Source of the DNA: Dactylorhiza incarnata
Taxonomy: Eukaryota; Streptophyta; Magnoliopsida; Asparagales; Orchidaceae
Direction: 5' to 3'
DNA: 64,000 nt
NCBI GenBank assembly: GCA_033032865.1
Contig: JAWHQI010000272.1
Span: forward strand, 496,001-560,000
Shown here: positions 10,741 to 21,543 of the stretch, piece by piece
Numbering within the stretch: position 1 is the stretch's first letter
Layout: every line of letters starts with the position of its first letter
Notes under the pieces: model-generated
Told to the model about the DNA's origin: nothing
Database searches by the model: none
What the model saw: the letters and a program-made list of their open reading frames with translations, nothing else
Made by a program: the position numbers and the translations under genes

Positions 10741-11788
10741 ATGCGCCCTAAGCACCTGTCTCAGCGATCTTTAATTATGGTGACCGCGCGAGCTTCCTCT
10801 GCTGAAGTCTTCTTGGAGGCTATTCATAAACCCAGCCGTTTATCCAAGGATGAATACCTGTCTTTTCTAGCAAAGTACATGGTCCAAAACCAGATCGTGG
10901 TGAGACCGCTTAAGAAGGAAGAAGGGTTAAATTTTGGAGAGGAGAACAAATTTGTGATTCCCATCGATCACTTTGATTATGGTCTGAAACTTCCCCTTCA
11001 TTGGGAAATTCTTGAAGTGATGGAGTACTACGGATTCGTGCTCGGTCAGCTGCCTCCGAACTCGATCGGTCTCATCAATGCCTTCACTAATTACTTGCGG
11101 TCAGAAAGAATCAAGTTTATGATGGCGCTCTTCCGTGCGACCTTCACTGCAAAAGTATTGAAGGAAGGACAAAAGAAAGAAGAGTTCAAGGGGTTAGTAT
11201 ATTTTTCATGCGAAGGAGTAAAAGTTTTGAATCTTCCAAATAAGGTTCCTTTCTGGAAGGAGAGGTTCCTTATTTTTGAAGGTGACCTCGGCGGTCTGAG
11301 CAGTCGACCATCTCTCAGAGCAGAAGGCATCTTTAGGAAAAATAAGACGATCTCAAAAGAAGAGATGGACATTTTGGCCTTCCTAGCGGGCAAGCGGCTG
11401 GGCCTCTTCCACTATCTAGCGATCTGGCCTGGATCGTTGATATTCCTCCGGGAGAAAGTGAGTGTTTCCTTTGCGGTCTCATGTGTCTTTTCCATAAATT
11501 CTTAATTTTTCTAACTCTTTTCTTTTTCAGCGACCTTCACGATCCCTACAGCCGACCCGGTGGCACCAGCTGAAGAGGTGTTTACTCAGAGGGAAAAAGA
11601 AAGAGAAGGGAAGAAGAGTGCGAGACCGATGGGGTTGCTAATGCAACTGAGACCGCCAGCGATCAGTTCCCCTTGGCCGGTTTCATGAAGAAGCAAAAAG
11701 ATATCAAGGGAAAGCCCCTTCTTAGATGGATTGCAAAAGGGAAGGCCGTGAACGTATCCATTAATCTCTCTCTTTGGAGTGGAAAATT
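10741..11788 (+). pseudogene. Element F antisense gene b, 5' part: gypsy-type 'Transposase_28'-like domain
   Basis: An open frame from ATG 10741 (a second in-frame ATG at 10777 is equally possible) encodes HFDYGLKLPLHWEILEVMEYYGFVLGQLPPNS and, later, FWKERFLIFEGDL. This pattern is typical of plant proteins annotated as putative gypsy-type transposon domain (PF04195) and found as antisense ORFs of Tat elements. The frame ends at a donor GAGAAA|GTGAGT (11458). The acceptor TTTTTCAG is at 11530, giving a 73-bp intron. Exon 2 continues with ETDGVANATETASDQFPLAGF and KGKPLLRWIAKGKAV in shifting frames until element E interrupts it at 11788. Gene b of element H has the same intron after a Lys codon at the same place. 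Molecular function is not known to me. Confidence 0.7.
11458..11530 (+). other. Spliceosomal intron in element F gene b
   Basis: Donor GAGAAA|GTGAGTG, acceptor CTTTTTCAG|CGACC, 73 bp. It follows the sequence ending LIFLREK. Element H has the same arrangement, ending in Gly-Lys before GTATGC (intron 55875-55791). Confidence 0.6.
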
Positions 11789-12858
11789 TGTTGGAGTTTC
11801 TGAGGTGATCTCAAAGCAATCAACAGTTAGTCTTACTGCCAACGCAATATGAGCCTATAGGGCGCACATAAAAGCGTTTGGAGAAGTTGGAGAAAGGATT
11901 GTGTTGGCCTTACTCATATTGGATATGAGTGGAGGACCAATCCTGTGACTGCTTGGAATTAACTTGAGAATGTCTCAATGGGAAATCGTTTAAAGGGTTT
12001 AAACGAATGGATTTATGCTAGACAAATTCGGGTAAAGGGTTTAACCGAACTGTGTAAAATTCGGCTAAAGGGTTTAACCGAATTATGTTGATTCGACTAA
12101 TGGAATTCGGCTATATCGATTCGGCTAATGTGATTAACCGAATTGTAACTGATTCGACTAAAGGGTTTAGCCGAATTATATCAGTTCGACGAAATGATAT
12201 AACCGAATTTATATAGTCGAATCGGCTATAGCATATAGACGAATTCGTCGAAATGGTTTCGCTGAATCTGAGTCGAATTCGGTTATATTATTTAGTCGAA
12301 TTCGGCGAATGTAAATCTGGACAGAAATGTTCTGGTCTGCGGATAGCCTGATTTATGTGTTTTAGTATAAAAGAGGCTTGCGATTCTAGGTTTACAAGGA
12401 CTTAATCTCCTTCGCGATTTAGACGAGAACGGCCGACCGGAACAGTTCCGCACGAGGGCATCTCGTTCTTCCCGTCCGCCGCCGCTAGTCGCCGTCGTGG
12501 TCGCCGCCTCTCCTGGATCGGATCTAGCAGTCTGTGGGGACGTTGGGAGCATCCTTCTCTGACCTAGTTCTTGTGCACAAGAAGCTAGGGTTCTCCTTTG
12601 CTTGTGTAGACTTCTATAGAGGGATCGATCCATTTCGATTCTTGAAGAACTCAAAGGCAGATCTTTGGATTTCTCTTTGGAGCACCTTGGTTGAGTGTTG
12701 ACTCAATCCCACAAAGGTACTTTGTATTTCGATTTGATTATTCTCTTGAATCATGAAAACCGCAAGATCCGTTAACTTCTTTTGGGTTGTTCTTGTTATT
12801 ATTTCCGCTGCGCATATTTGATATGTCATCCCTTTCGAGGGGTATAGAAAACCCAACA
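11789..12858 (+). repeat. Element E 5' LTR (1070 bp)
   Basis: Starts TGTTGGAGTTTC, ends AACCCAACA. From about 11985 to 12310 it carries an array of about a dozen units of the type TTCGGCTAAAGGGTTTAACC plus GAA, each an imperfect inverted repeat (TTCGG.TAA with TTAACCGAA). Variants TTCGACGAA and AATTCGTCGAAAT are included. The TATA box (TATAAAAG) is at 12366-12373, directly after the array, which puts the array in U3. Confidence 0.9.
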
Positions 12859-12859
12859 G

Positions 12860-12871
12860 TGGTATCAGAGG
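12860..12871 (+). other. Element E primer-binding site (Met-tRNA)
   Basis: TGGTATCAGAGG lies one base after the 5' LTR and is complementary to plant initiator Met-tRNA. Confidence 0.9.
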
Positions 12872-13969
12872 GAGGTTGCGGTCAAGTGCGTGTAAATTGG
12901 GACATTTAGAAACGTTCTAAATGCCCTAATTTCTTCTTGAAATATCACATTTGATGTGATTGTGTGTGGTTTCTGGTGGTGGGATTTCAAAAATTTGGTC
13001 GGGGCTCTGCCCCGCACCCCGCAAGGGCTCTGCCAAGGGCGCTGCCCCTTGGACCCCGTTAGGGGCTCTGCCCCTAAGACCCCGCCAGGGGCGCGGACCC
13101 TTGGAACCCCGCCAGGAACGCATGTGATTGCATTGCGATTTTCATTATTTCATAGATTGTTTCTCCTTTGCAGTAACCGTCCCTCAATATGGTTTGTGAA
13201 ACCAAATGTTTAAATTATTGAATCTGACATGAGAGACGAGCTTGTCTACTGCATAAGTGGAGTTGCTTTGCTTGTGTTCAATGCATGTAAATCTGAAGAT
13301 TTAGAAGTGTTCTAAGTATTCAGATTTAGCCCCTATTATCAAACTGTTGATAATCCTTTTATGTGCACATAGGGGATGCATTTGCTTTGTGTATGTGCAC
13401 GGTGATTAAATGTTAATCACGATGAAATGTTCATCAATTGAAAAAAAATCCCTTATTCAATATTAAGTATACAGATGCCTTCCGATGGATGACACTCTTC
13501 CTGCCTCGATCGATGAAATGTGGGCTTGCCAAAGCAAGGTGCATTAATCTATCTTGGTAAGGGTGCGAGCGGATAATTGTGATATCCCACTGTCGACATC
13601 GGGTCTAACTTAACTAGGTGACCTCAAAGGTTGAGTGCCTAGAGGCATAGGGTTGGCATGCTCCATATGATGGATGCGAATAAAGAGTTATTCACCAACC
13701 ATACAAGAGTTGCATAGTGATGCAATTGATAAATGGTGTCTACCTAAATAACCGCATCGTGAGAGAAACGCCAAAGCGGACTCATTGTGTTGGTGAAATA
13801 CGGATCTTATCCACTAAGAGAGTAGCTCGCATAAACTCTCCGAATCGAAATTAAGGGTTGTCGATTTGATTAAAATAGTGGGAGTTTTTAATAAAAGTCC
13901 TTATTAAAGTAAAATATATTTTGAAATATAGTACTGAAAATTTTTTTGCAAATTTATTGTTGAATTTCC
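12872..13969 (+). other. Element E untranslated leader with a GC-rich inverted-repeat block
   Basis: About 1.1 kb without a coding frame separates the primer site from gag. At 12995-13120 there is a GC-rich block of repeated GGGGCTCTGCCCC / GGGGCGC units alternating with ACCCCG, each able to form a small hairpin. The rest is AT-rich and shows no further motif. Long structured leaders occur in other plant copia elements; a role in packaging or translation is only a guess. Confidence 0.7.
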
Positions 13970-16900
13970 ATGGCAAATACATCTCACTCCACCCTGTCCC
14001 TGAGAGCTATTCTTGAGAAAGACAAGCTCAACGGGACGAACTTCCTTGACTGGTATAGGAACCTGAGAATTGTTCTCAGGCAAGAGCGCAAGCTCTATGT
14101 CTTGGAAGGTGAAGCCCCCACAGAGTCGACCGGAAATGCTTCAAGAGCAGATAGAGATGCTTACAAGAAGTATCAGGATGATACATTGGATGTGGAATGC
14201 CTCATGCTTGCTATCATGTCCTCTAAGCTTCAGAAGCAACACGAGATCATGTGTGGTTATGAGATAATCGGGCACCTCAAGAAAATGTTCGAGGGGCAAG
14301 CCCGGCAAGAGAGGTTTGACATATCCAAGGCATTATTCCAGTGCAAAATGGGAGCTCGAGACTCAGTAGGGACTCACATACTCAAGATGATTGGGTATAT
14401 AGAGAACCTTGAAAAACTGGGTTTTCCCATGGGCCAAGAGTTGGCCACGGATCTGATCCTGCAATCATTGTCGGACAGTTATGAGCAGTTCATCTTGAAC
14501 TATAACATGAATGAAATAGATAAGACACTGCCCGAGCTCCTAGGCATGTTGCGAACTGCTGAAAACAATATGAAGAAGGCTAAGCCTGCCAGCCCCATAC
14601 TAATGGTGCATAAGAGCAAGAACAAGGCCAAGGGATCTAAGAAGACGAAGATTGGATCTAATTCTCCTCTTGATCCCAAGTCTTCTACACTGAAAAGGAA
14701 AGGTCTGGCGAAAGAAGGAAAGTGCCACCACTGTGGTAAGGCAGGGCATTGGAGGCGGAACTGTCCCCTCTATATTGAGGATCTACAAAAGAAGAAGGGA
14801 AGTATGACTTCCACTTCAGGTATTTATGTTATAGAGATAAACCTTTCTGCTCCTTCATCTTGGGTATTGGATACCGGATGCGGTTCTCACATTTGTACAA
14901 ATGTACAGGAACTGAGAAGGAGAAGAATGCTGGGTAAAGGGGAGGTAGACCTGCGCGTCGGGAATGGAGCAAGAGTTGTTGCCGTCGCCGTTGGTGTCTA
15001 TTGTCTTTCTTTGCCCACTGGGCTTGTAATAGAATTAGATAACTGTTATTTTGTTCCAGCCATAACTAGAAACATTATATCCATTTCATGTCTTGACATG
15101 AAAGGCTTTTTGTTTATAATTAAGAACAACTGTTGTTCGATTTTTATGAATGATGTTTGTTATGGTGTAGCCCAATTATTTAATGGTTTATATGTTTTGA
15201 ACTTAGACCATCCGATCTATAATGTAGAAAATACTAAAAGACTAAAAACAAATGACTCGAATCCTACGTACCTTTGGCATTGTCGTTTAGGCCATATAAA
15301 CGAGAAACGCATATCCAAGCTCCATAAAGATGGACTACTGGACTCATTTGATTATGAATCATTTGAGAGATGCGAGTCATGTTTATTAGGCAAGATGACG
15401 AAAGCTCCTTTCACTAGTTGTAATGAGAGGGTTGATGATCTCTTGGGTATAATACATAGTGATGTATGCGGACCCATGAGTTCTATGGCTAGAGGTGGGT
15501 TCTACTACTTCGTTACATTTATTGATGATTTCAGTAGATACGGATACGTGTTTCTTATGAAGAACAAATCTGAGACCTTTGAAAAGTTCAAAGTGTTTAA
15601 AAATGAAGTAGAAAACCAACTGGGAAAAAGGATAAAAGCACTCTGATCTGATCGAGGTGGCGAATATCTGAGTCATGAGCTTCGTGATCATCTCAAAGAG
15701 TGTGGTATTGTATCACAGCTCACTCCGCCTGGAACACCTCAGCATAATGGTGTTTCTGAGAGGAGGAATCGTACCTTGTTAGACATGGTGCGATCGATGA
15801 TGAGTCATGCAGATTTGCCCGTTTCCTTTTGGGGTTTTGCTTTAGAGACTGCTGCTTTCACACTAAATCGAGTTCCAACGAAAACGGTTCTAAAGACACC
15901 ATATGAGATATGGACTGGGAAGCATCCTAGTATGTCGTTCATCAAGATTTGGGGCTGTGAGGCATACGTGCGATGTCAAATGTCTGACAAGCTGGAACCC
16001 AAATCGGATAAATGTTATCTCGTGGGGTATCCTAGGGAAACCAAAGGATACAACTTCTACTTACCGCCTGAGGGCAAAGTGTTTGTCGCAAGGGCTGGTG
16101 TCTTTTTGGAGAAAGAGTTCTTATCCAGAAAGACTGCAAAGGCAGAACTTGAAGAAGTTCAAGAGCCACAAACAATGAACGAACCAGAATTGGAACCTGA
16201 GCAAGGACTATAAGAAGTTGTAGCTGGAGAACCTGCTCAAGAAACACAAGTCCTACGTAAATTTGGTAGACCAAGGTTTGAGCCTGAGAGATATGGATTT
16301 CTCATGACTCAAATAGGTAATGTGTTGCTTATGGATCATGATGATGAGCCTGCAACCTACAAAGAGGCTATGAATGGACCAGACTCTGAGAAGTGGCTTG
16401 AGGTCATGAAATCTGAAATGGACTCCATGTACACAAACCAAGTTTGGACCTTGGTGGAACCACCTGAAGGGGTACGACCCATAGGGTGCAAATGGGTCTT
16501 CAAGAAGAAGACCGACATGGATGGGAATGTACAGACATTCAAAGGCCGGCTGGTGGCTAAAGGTTTCAGGCAAATTCATGGTGTTGACTATGATGAAACC
16601 TTTTCCCCTGTAGCAATGGTCAAGTCCATCAGAATTCTACTTGTTAATGCTGCGTATTATGACTACGAGATCTGGCAAATGGACGTCAAAACAGCTTTCC
16701 TTAATGGAAACCTCCTTGAGGAAGTGTATATGACACAACCTGAGGGTTTTGTATCTCCAGATGAAGCCACTAAAATATGCAAGTTAAATCGATCCATTTA
16801 TGGATTGAAACAGGCTTCTCGAAGTTGGAATCTACGTTTTGATGAGAAAATCAAAGAGTTTGGTTTCATCAAGAACGAAGATGAGCCTTGTGTTTACAAG

Positions 16901-17923
16901 AAGATTAGTGGGAGCATTATTGTCTTCCTGTTACTGTATGTAGATGACATACTGTTGATCGGGAATGACGTTCCGACCCTGCAAGTTGTTAAGAACAACC
17001 TAGGGAAGTGCTTCTCTATGAAATACTTAGGCGAAGCGACTTATATACTTGGTATTAAGATCTATAGAGGATCGAAGAAGTTGTTGGGTTTGACCCAAAG
17101 TATATACATTGAGAAGGTGTTGAAACGGTTCAACATGCTTGAGTCCAAGAAGGGATTCTTACCCATGTCTCATGGTGTGAGTCTCTCTAAGGACCAATGT
17201 CCAAAATCTTTGGAAGATAAGGACGGCATGAAGATGATTCCATATGCTTCGGCAAGTGGATCAATCATGTACGCAATGTTATGTACTCGACCCGATGTCT
17301 CATATGCTTTAAGCATGACTAGCAGGTATCAGTCTGATCCGGGTGATGGTCACTGGATCGTAGTCAAGAATATCCTAAAGTACTTGAGAAGGACTAAGGA
17401 TACATTCTTGGTGTTTGGTGGAGAGTAAGAGCTCGTTGTAAAGGGTTACACGGATGCAAGCTTCCAGACTGACAGAGATGACTCAAAGTCATAGTCAGGT
17501 TTTGTGTTTTGCCTTACTGGAGGAGCTGTAAGCTGGAAGAGTTCCAAGCAAGAGACAGTTGTTGATTCTACGTCTGAGGCCGAGTATGTCGCTGCAGCGA
17601 ATGCGGCGAAGGAGGCTGTATGGATTAGGAAATTCATCAGCGAGCTTGATGTAGTTCCTAGCATTGTTGATCTCGTAGTTCTTTACTGTGACAACAACGG
17701 TGCAATTGCACAAGCTAAGGAACCTAGATCTCATCAGCGCTGCAAGCACATACTTCGGCGCTTCCATCTTATTCGAGAGATTATCGATCGAGGAGATGTG
17801 AGCATATGCAGAGTACCGACTGAAGAAAATATAACGGATCCACTAACAAAGCCTCTTGCGCAAAAGAAGCATGATGGTCATGTTAGATCAATGGGTATTA
17901 GATACCTGAATGATTATCTTTAG
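13970..17923 (+). pseudogene. gag-pol: Element E gag-pol polyprotein (single frame, four premature stops)
   Basis: One frame of 1318 codons starts at ATG 13970 (MANTSHSTLSLRAILEKDK). Domains by approximate residue: UBN2-type Gag 1-240; CCHC zinc knuckle CHHCGKAGHWRRNC near 252-265; protease WVLDTGCGSH near 298; integrase zinc motif LWHCRLGH near 435 with a CESCLLGK pair; integrase core IHSDVCGP, IDDFSRYG and the DRGGEYLS Asp; RT with YVDD at 16937-16948 (residue 990); RNase H with TSEAEYVAAANAAKEAVW near 1200; last residues YLNDYL. Stops interrupt it at 15644 (CGA to TGA), 16211 (TAA), 17426 (TAA) and 17492 (TAG), with no frameshift. Except for these changes it has a normal copia length and order, so it was probably active recently in evolutionary terms. 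Confidence 0.95.
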
Positions 17924-18885
17924 TGGGAGCCTTGTGGATTGCATATTTGTTGGTTGTTTGTTCATTGGATGAATTGTAAAATGTACTATGTATTTCATTT
18001 TATATTTATGGCAAGTTCTTTTATTATGTCATTTATATCTGTCTGATAAGATTAATTAGCATAATAAATGCCCTTAGAGTGTTTGCTTACATAGGAATTC
18101 AAGTACGTGACTTGAATGTGATGGTCTATGTTTAAATGAAGCTTCATTCTTAAATGGTCCCTGGTCGAGGTATCATCCTAGAAATTTAGGGCGAGGATGA
18201 GACCATAAGACTAGCATGTGCGTTGACTGATGACCGGTTCTCACAGGTCATGATATTGTGATATCAAGTCATCACATGGGTACTTGTTAAGAACAAGTTG
18301 TACTGGACAGACCCACCATGAGACTACTTTGTGGATTGTTATATGAACGTGTCACAAGTAGGTCTCATCTGACAATGGTGTTTGTAGTTCTTTGACCTGA
18401 TGTCACAGCATTCATCAAGTGAGGAAGAGCGTACTTTGATGCCATCTAAAGTCTTCCTTGAGAAAGGTTGATTATAAGGGTGGTTATTGGGTATGTTACG
18501 ATTCATTTGGGTGTTTGTGTGTGGACAGATATGGGATTTGTCCTCCTTTATGATAGGAGTTACATCCACGGGCCCCTTGATGGAATGAGACTGAGAAATG
18601 CATGGCCATGCTTGGTTGAGTCAATATATGATATTGAGCTCACCAATTTCAGACAGTCTATTCTAGATCAGGAAATTGGTATTGAACAATTATGAGGGTG
18701 ACACGGTCCATGCGTCTAGTTCTATCCGGATGTAAAGGACAAAGGGACAAGACAACACTGATACATTGGTCTTGCCAGGCTTGTTGAGTTATGAACTCTT
18801 ATTGCTTGGGTAGCAATGATGTATTGCTAGATGCTGCTCATTATTTGTGAGACTTTTGTTGATACTTTGTGATCAAGTGGGAGAC
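17924..18885 (+). other. Element E 3' noncoding region and polypurine tract
   Basis: No coding frame of note in 960 bases. It ends with the purine-rich AAGTGGGAGAC (18875-18885) directly before the 3' LTR, the primer for plus-strand cDNA. No env-like ORF is present. Confidence 0.75.
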
Positions 18886-19971
18886 TGTTGGAGTTTCTGA
18901 GGTGATCTCAAAGCAATTAACAGTTAGTCTTACTGCCAACGGAATATGAGCCTATAGGGTCGCACATAAAAGCGTTTGGAGAAGTTGGAGAAAGGATTGT
19001 GTTGGCCTTACTCATATTGGATATGAGTGGAGGACCAATCTTGTGACTGCTTGGAATTAACTTGAGAATGTCTCAACGGGAAATCGTTTAAAGGGTTTAA
19101 ACGAATGGATTTATGCTAGACAAATTTGGGTAAAGGGTTTAACCGAACTGTGTCAAATTCGGCTAAAGGGTTTAACTGAATTATGTTGATTCGACTAATG
19201 GAATTCTGCTATATCGATTCGGCTAATGTGATTAACCGAATTGTAACTGATTCGACTAAAGGGTTTAGCCAAATTATATCAGTTCGACGAAATGATATAA
19301 CCGAATTTATATAGTCGAATCGGCTATAGCATATAGATGAATTCGTCGAAATGGTTTCGCCGAATCTGAGTCGAATTTGGTTATATTATTTAGTCGAATT
19401 CGGCGAATGTAAATCTGGACAGAAATGTTCTGGTCTGCGGATAGCCTGATTTATGCATTTTAGTATAAAAGAGGCTTGCGATTCTAGGTTTACAAGGACT
19501 TAATCTCCTTCGCAATTTAGACGAGAACGGCCGACCGGAACAGTTCCCCGCGAGGGCATCTCATTCTTCCCGTCCGCCGATCGTCTTTCGCCGCCGCTAG
19601 TCGCCGTCGTGGTCACCGCCTCCCTTGAATATGATCTAGCAGTCCGTAGGGACGTTGGGGGCATCCTTCTTCGACCTAGTTCTTGTGCGACAAGAAGCTA
19701 GGGTTCTCCTTTGCTTGTGTAGACTTCTATAGAGGGATCGATCCATTTCGATTCTTGAAGAACTCAAAGGCAGATCTATGGATTTCTCTTTGGAGCACCT
19801 TGGTTGAGTGTTGACTCAATCCCGCAAAGGTACTTTGTATTTCGATTTGATTATTCTCTTGAATCATGAAAACCGCAAGATCCGTTAGCTTCTTTTTGGT
19901 TGTTCTTGTTATTATTTCCGCTGCGCATATTTGATATTTCATCCCTTTCGAGGGGTATAGAAAACCCAACA
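18886..19971 (+). repeat. Element E 3' LTR (1086 bp)
   Basis: Nearly the same sequence as 11789-12858, including the inverted-repeat array (about 19085-19410) and TATA box (19464-19471). Scattered single-base changes and a short extra segment near 19580 separate the two LTRs, so some time has passed since insertion. Confidence 0.95.
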
Positions 19972-20664
19972 AAATTATCTCACCATGCCTTTGCGGTCAC
20001 CTCGGCCAATATGGAAAGAAAAACCTTAAAGAAGCATATAACTTTGAGACCAAATTGCTCCCTAATGTATGCGCTCAAGAGGCCGCTAGGAGCACGGTTT
20101 TAAATCATCACATGGGGCAGTCTCTGCGAAGAGCCCTAAAAAAGATCGAGATTCTGCACGAGGAACAAAGAGTAAGAACTTTTACTTGAGATATCTAGCT
20201 TCTTTTATGTGACCACGCGGTCTAATAATTTTCTTTTGCAGCAATCAAAAGAAGCAGCATATGATCCAAACAATCCTGAATTCCAAAGCGCTTTGATGCA
20301 TCATATAAAGGAGGCTGCAGAGCAGGTGATTTCAGAGCTTCACGACCGCGGCGGTCTTACTGAAGAGTTCAAGGATATCAAATTTGCAGATCTTTTCCCT
20401 GACGGCGCAAGGCTAATAGACGAACAGACGATCACGACTGGTGAGGCTGCCATTGAGGGAGAAGAAAAGGAAGCAGATGTTGATATTGAAGGAAATACTG
20501 ACGAAGCGAGTGGAAGCCAGTATGTTGTTGGTAATGATACAAGCTCTATTGCGGACTAAAGCTCGGGATCTAAAGTTCCTGACCGAGATTCAGAAGAATC
20601 CTCAGATGAGACCGGCTCTTCTTCAGATGACGAGCGGTCTCCCAAAAAATCAAGAAGCAAATAG
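19972..20664 (+). pseudogene. Element F antisense gene b, 3' part (continues after element E)
   Basis: Gene b resumes after the duplicated AAATT, with a frame encoding YNFETKLLPNVCAQEAARS and LRRALKKIEILHEEQR. A 70-bp intron follows at 20172-20241 (AAAGA|GTAAGA ... TTTCTTTTGCAG). The last exon encodes QSKEAAYDPNNPEFQSALMH and a Glu/Asp/Ser-rich acidic tail. A TAA at 20557-20559 interrupts the frame; the same frame then runs to TAG at 20662-20664 with a Ser/Asp-rich, basic end (SPKKSRSK). The pattern (short intron, acidic Ser-rich end) resembles C-termini of Tat antisense ORF proteins. Function unknown. Confidence 0.6.
20172..20241 (+). other. Spliceosomal intron in element F gene b, 3' part
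   Basis: GTAAGAAC ... TTTTCTTTTGCAG, 70 bp, phase 0. It joins ILHEEQR to QSKEAAYD in frame. Confidence 0.65.
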
Positions 20665-21538
20665 ATCCACTTGTAATTTTTATGTTTTGCATCTACGGAT
20701 TTTGTGACCGCGCGACCTGATGTAACGAACATTGAAAATAGAAAAATAGAAGTTTGGTATACATGCGTCTTCTTTGCAGATGAATGTCTTTCGTATACCT
20801 TTCTTTTTATGAGAGAACTAATCTTTTTATTACTTGCGGTCTCGTTGGACGATTTCCTTTATCAACGATAATTTTACTCTTATAATTCCAGCAATTTTCA
20901 TCTTAGCGGTCTGTATTTTATGAGATAGTTAATAGCATTCGATCTCAATGCTTTTAGGCCTTGTTGAGCTCGAAAAAATGAAAATATAAGAGGATGTTGC
21001 ATAATAGTTGGGGAGCAACAATTAATAGTAGCGGCCTCGAATTTTTAAGGCCCTCGAGAGATAAAGAATCATAATTCATGAATATCTATCCCTGAATAGC
21101 TTTTATCAGGAGCAAAAGTGGCGATCTGCAATGATTCAGACCGCTTCTTCCCTGGACATTATTCAAACAGACGATCTTCAAAGAGAATGACCAGCGATCT
21201 CCTATTTTTAGATCGCAATTTTAGCTTTTGAAACTTGTGCCGATAAACCATATTCTGAAAAATAACGATTCTCAAATGCTCCTGAGATCGAATAATCAGG
21301 CGATCTCATACTTTCAGATCAAGAAAAAACAGATATTTGAAGTCATATATTAGAAAATAATCGTCGATCTCTTATACCAAGACTTTTGAACTCGAAGAAA
21401 ACCTGGAAGCAATCTAAATTTTCCAAACCGCTCTTCATAACTTGGAATCATAAAAGTTGATCATTCTGAAAATTTTAAAAGGCCTTGAAGAACCTTTGGC
21501 GACGGTCTCAAAAGTTCTGGACCGCTTCATTCTCAATA
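20665..21538 (+). other. Element F noncoding region, right of gene b
   Basis: No coding frame. It contains repeated AGACCGC / GCGGTCT sites and a block (20990-21160, with GGCGATCTGCAATGATTCAGACCGC) that is repeated in diverged form at 38290-38430, so the F interior holds an internal repeat on both sides of element B. Confidence 0.6.
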
Positions 21539-21543
21539 AAGAT

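Larger units (their letters stand above)
11789..19971 (+). mobile_element. Element E: Ty1/copia LTR retrotransposon inserted in element F gene b
   Basis: LTRs 11789-12858 and 18886-19971 both run TGTTGGAGTTTC to AAAACCCAACA. They are flanked by a perfect 5-bp target duplication AAATT (11784-11788 and 19972-19976). Primer site, single-frame gag-pol and purine tract are all present. Removing E restores the continuity of element F gene b across the site. Gag and pol differ from the Sirevirus-like A/B/D group; I do not assign the copia lineage further. Confidence 0.95.

Noticed and set aside
12956..13213. Open frame over the GC-rich block of element E leader
   Set aside because: Repeat-driven frame before the real gag start; no domain.
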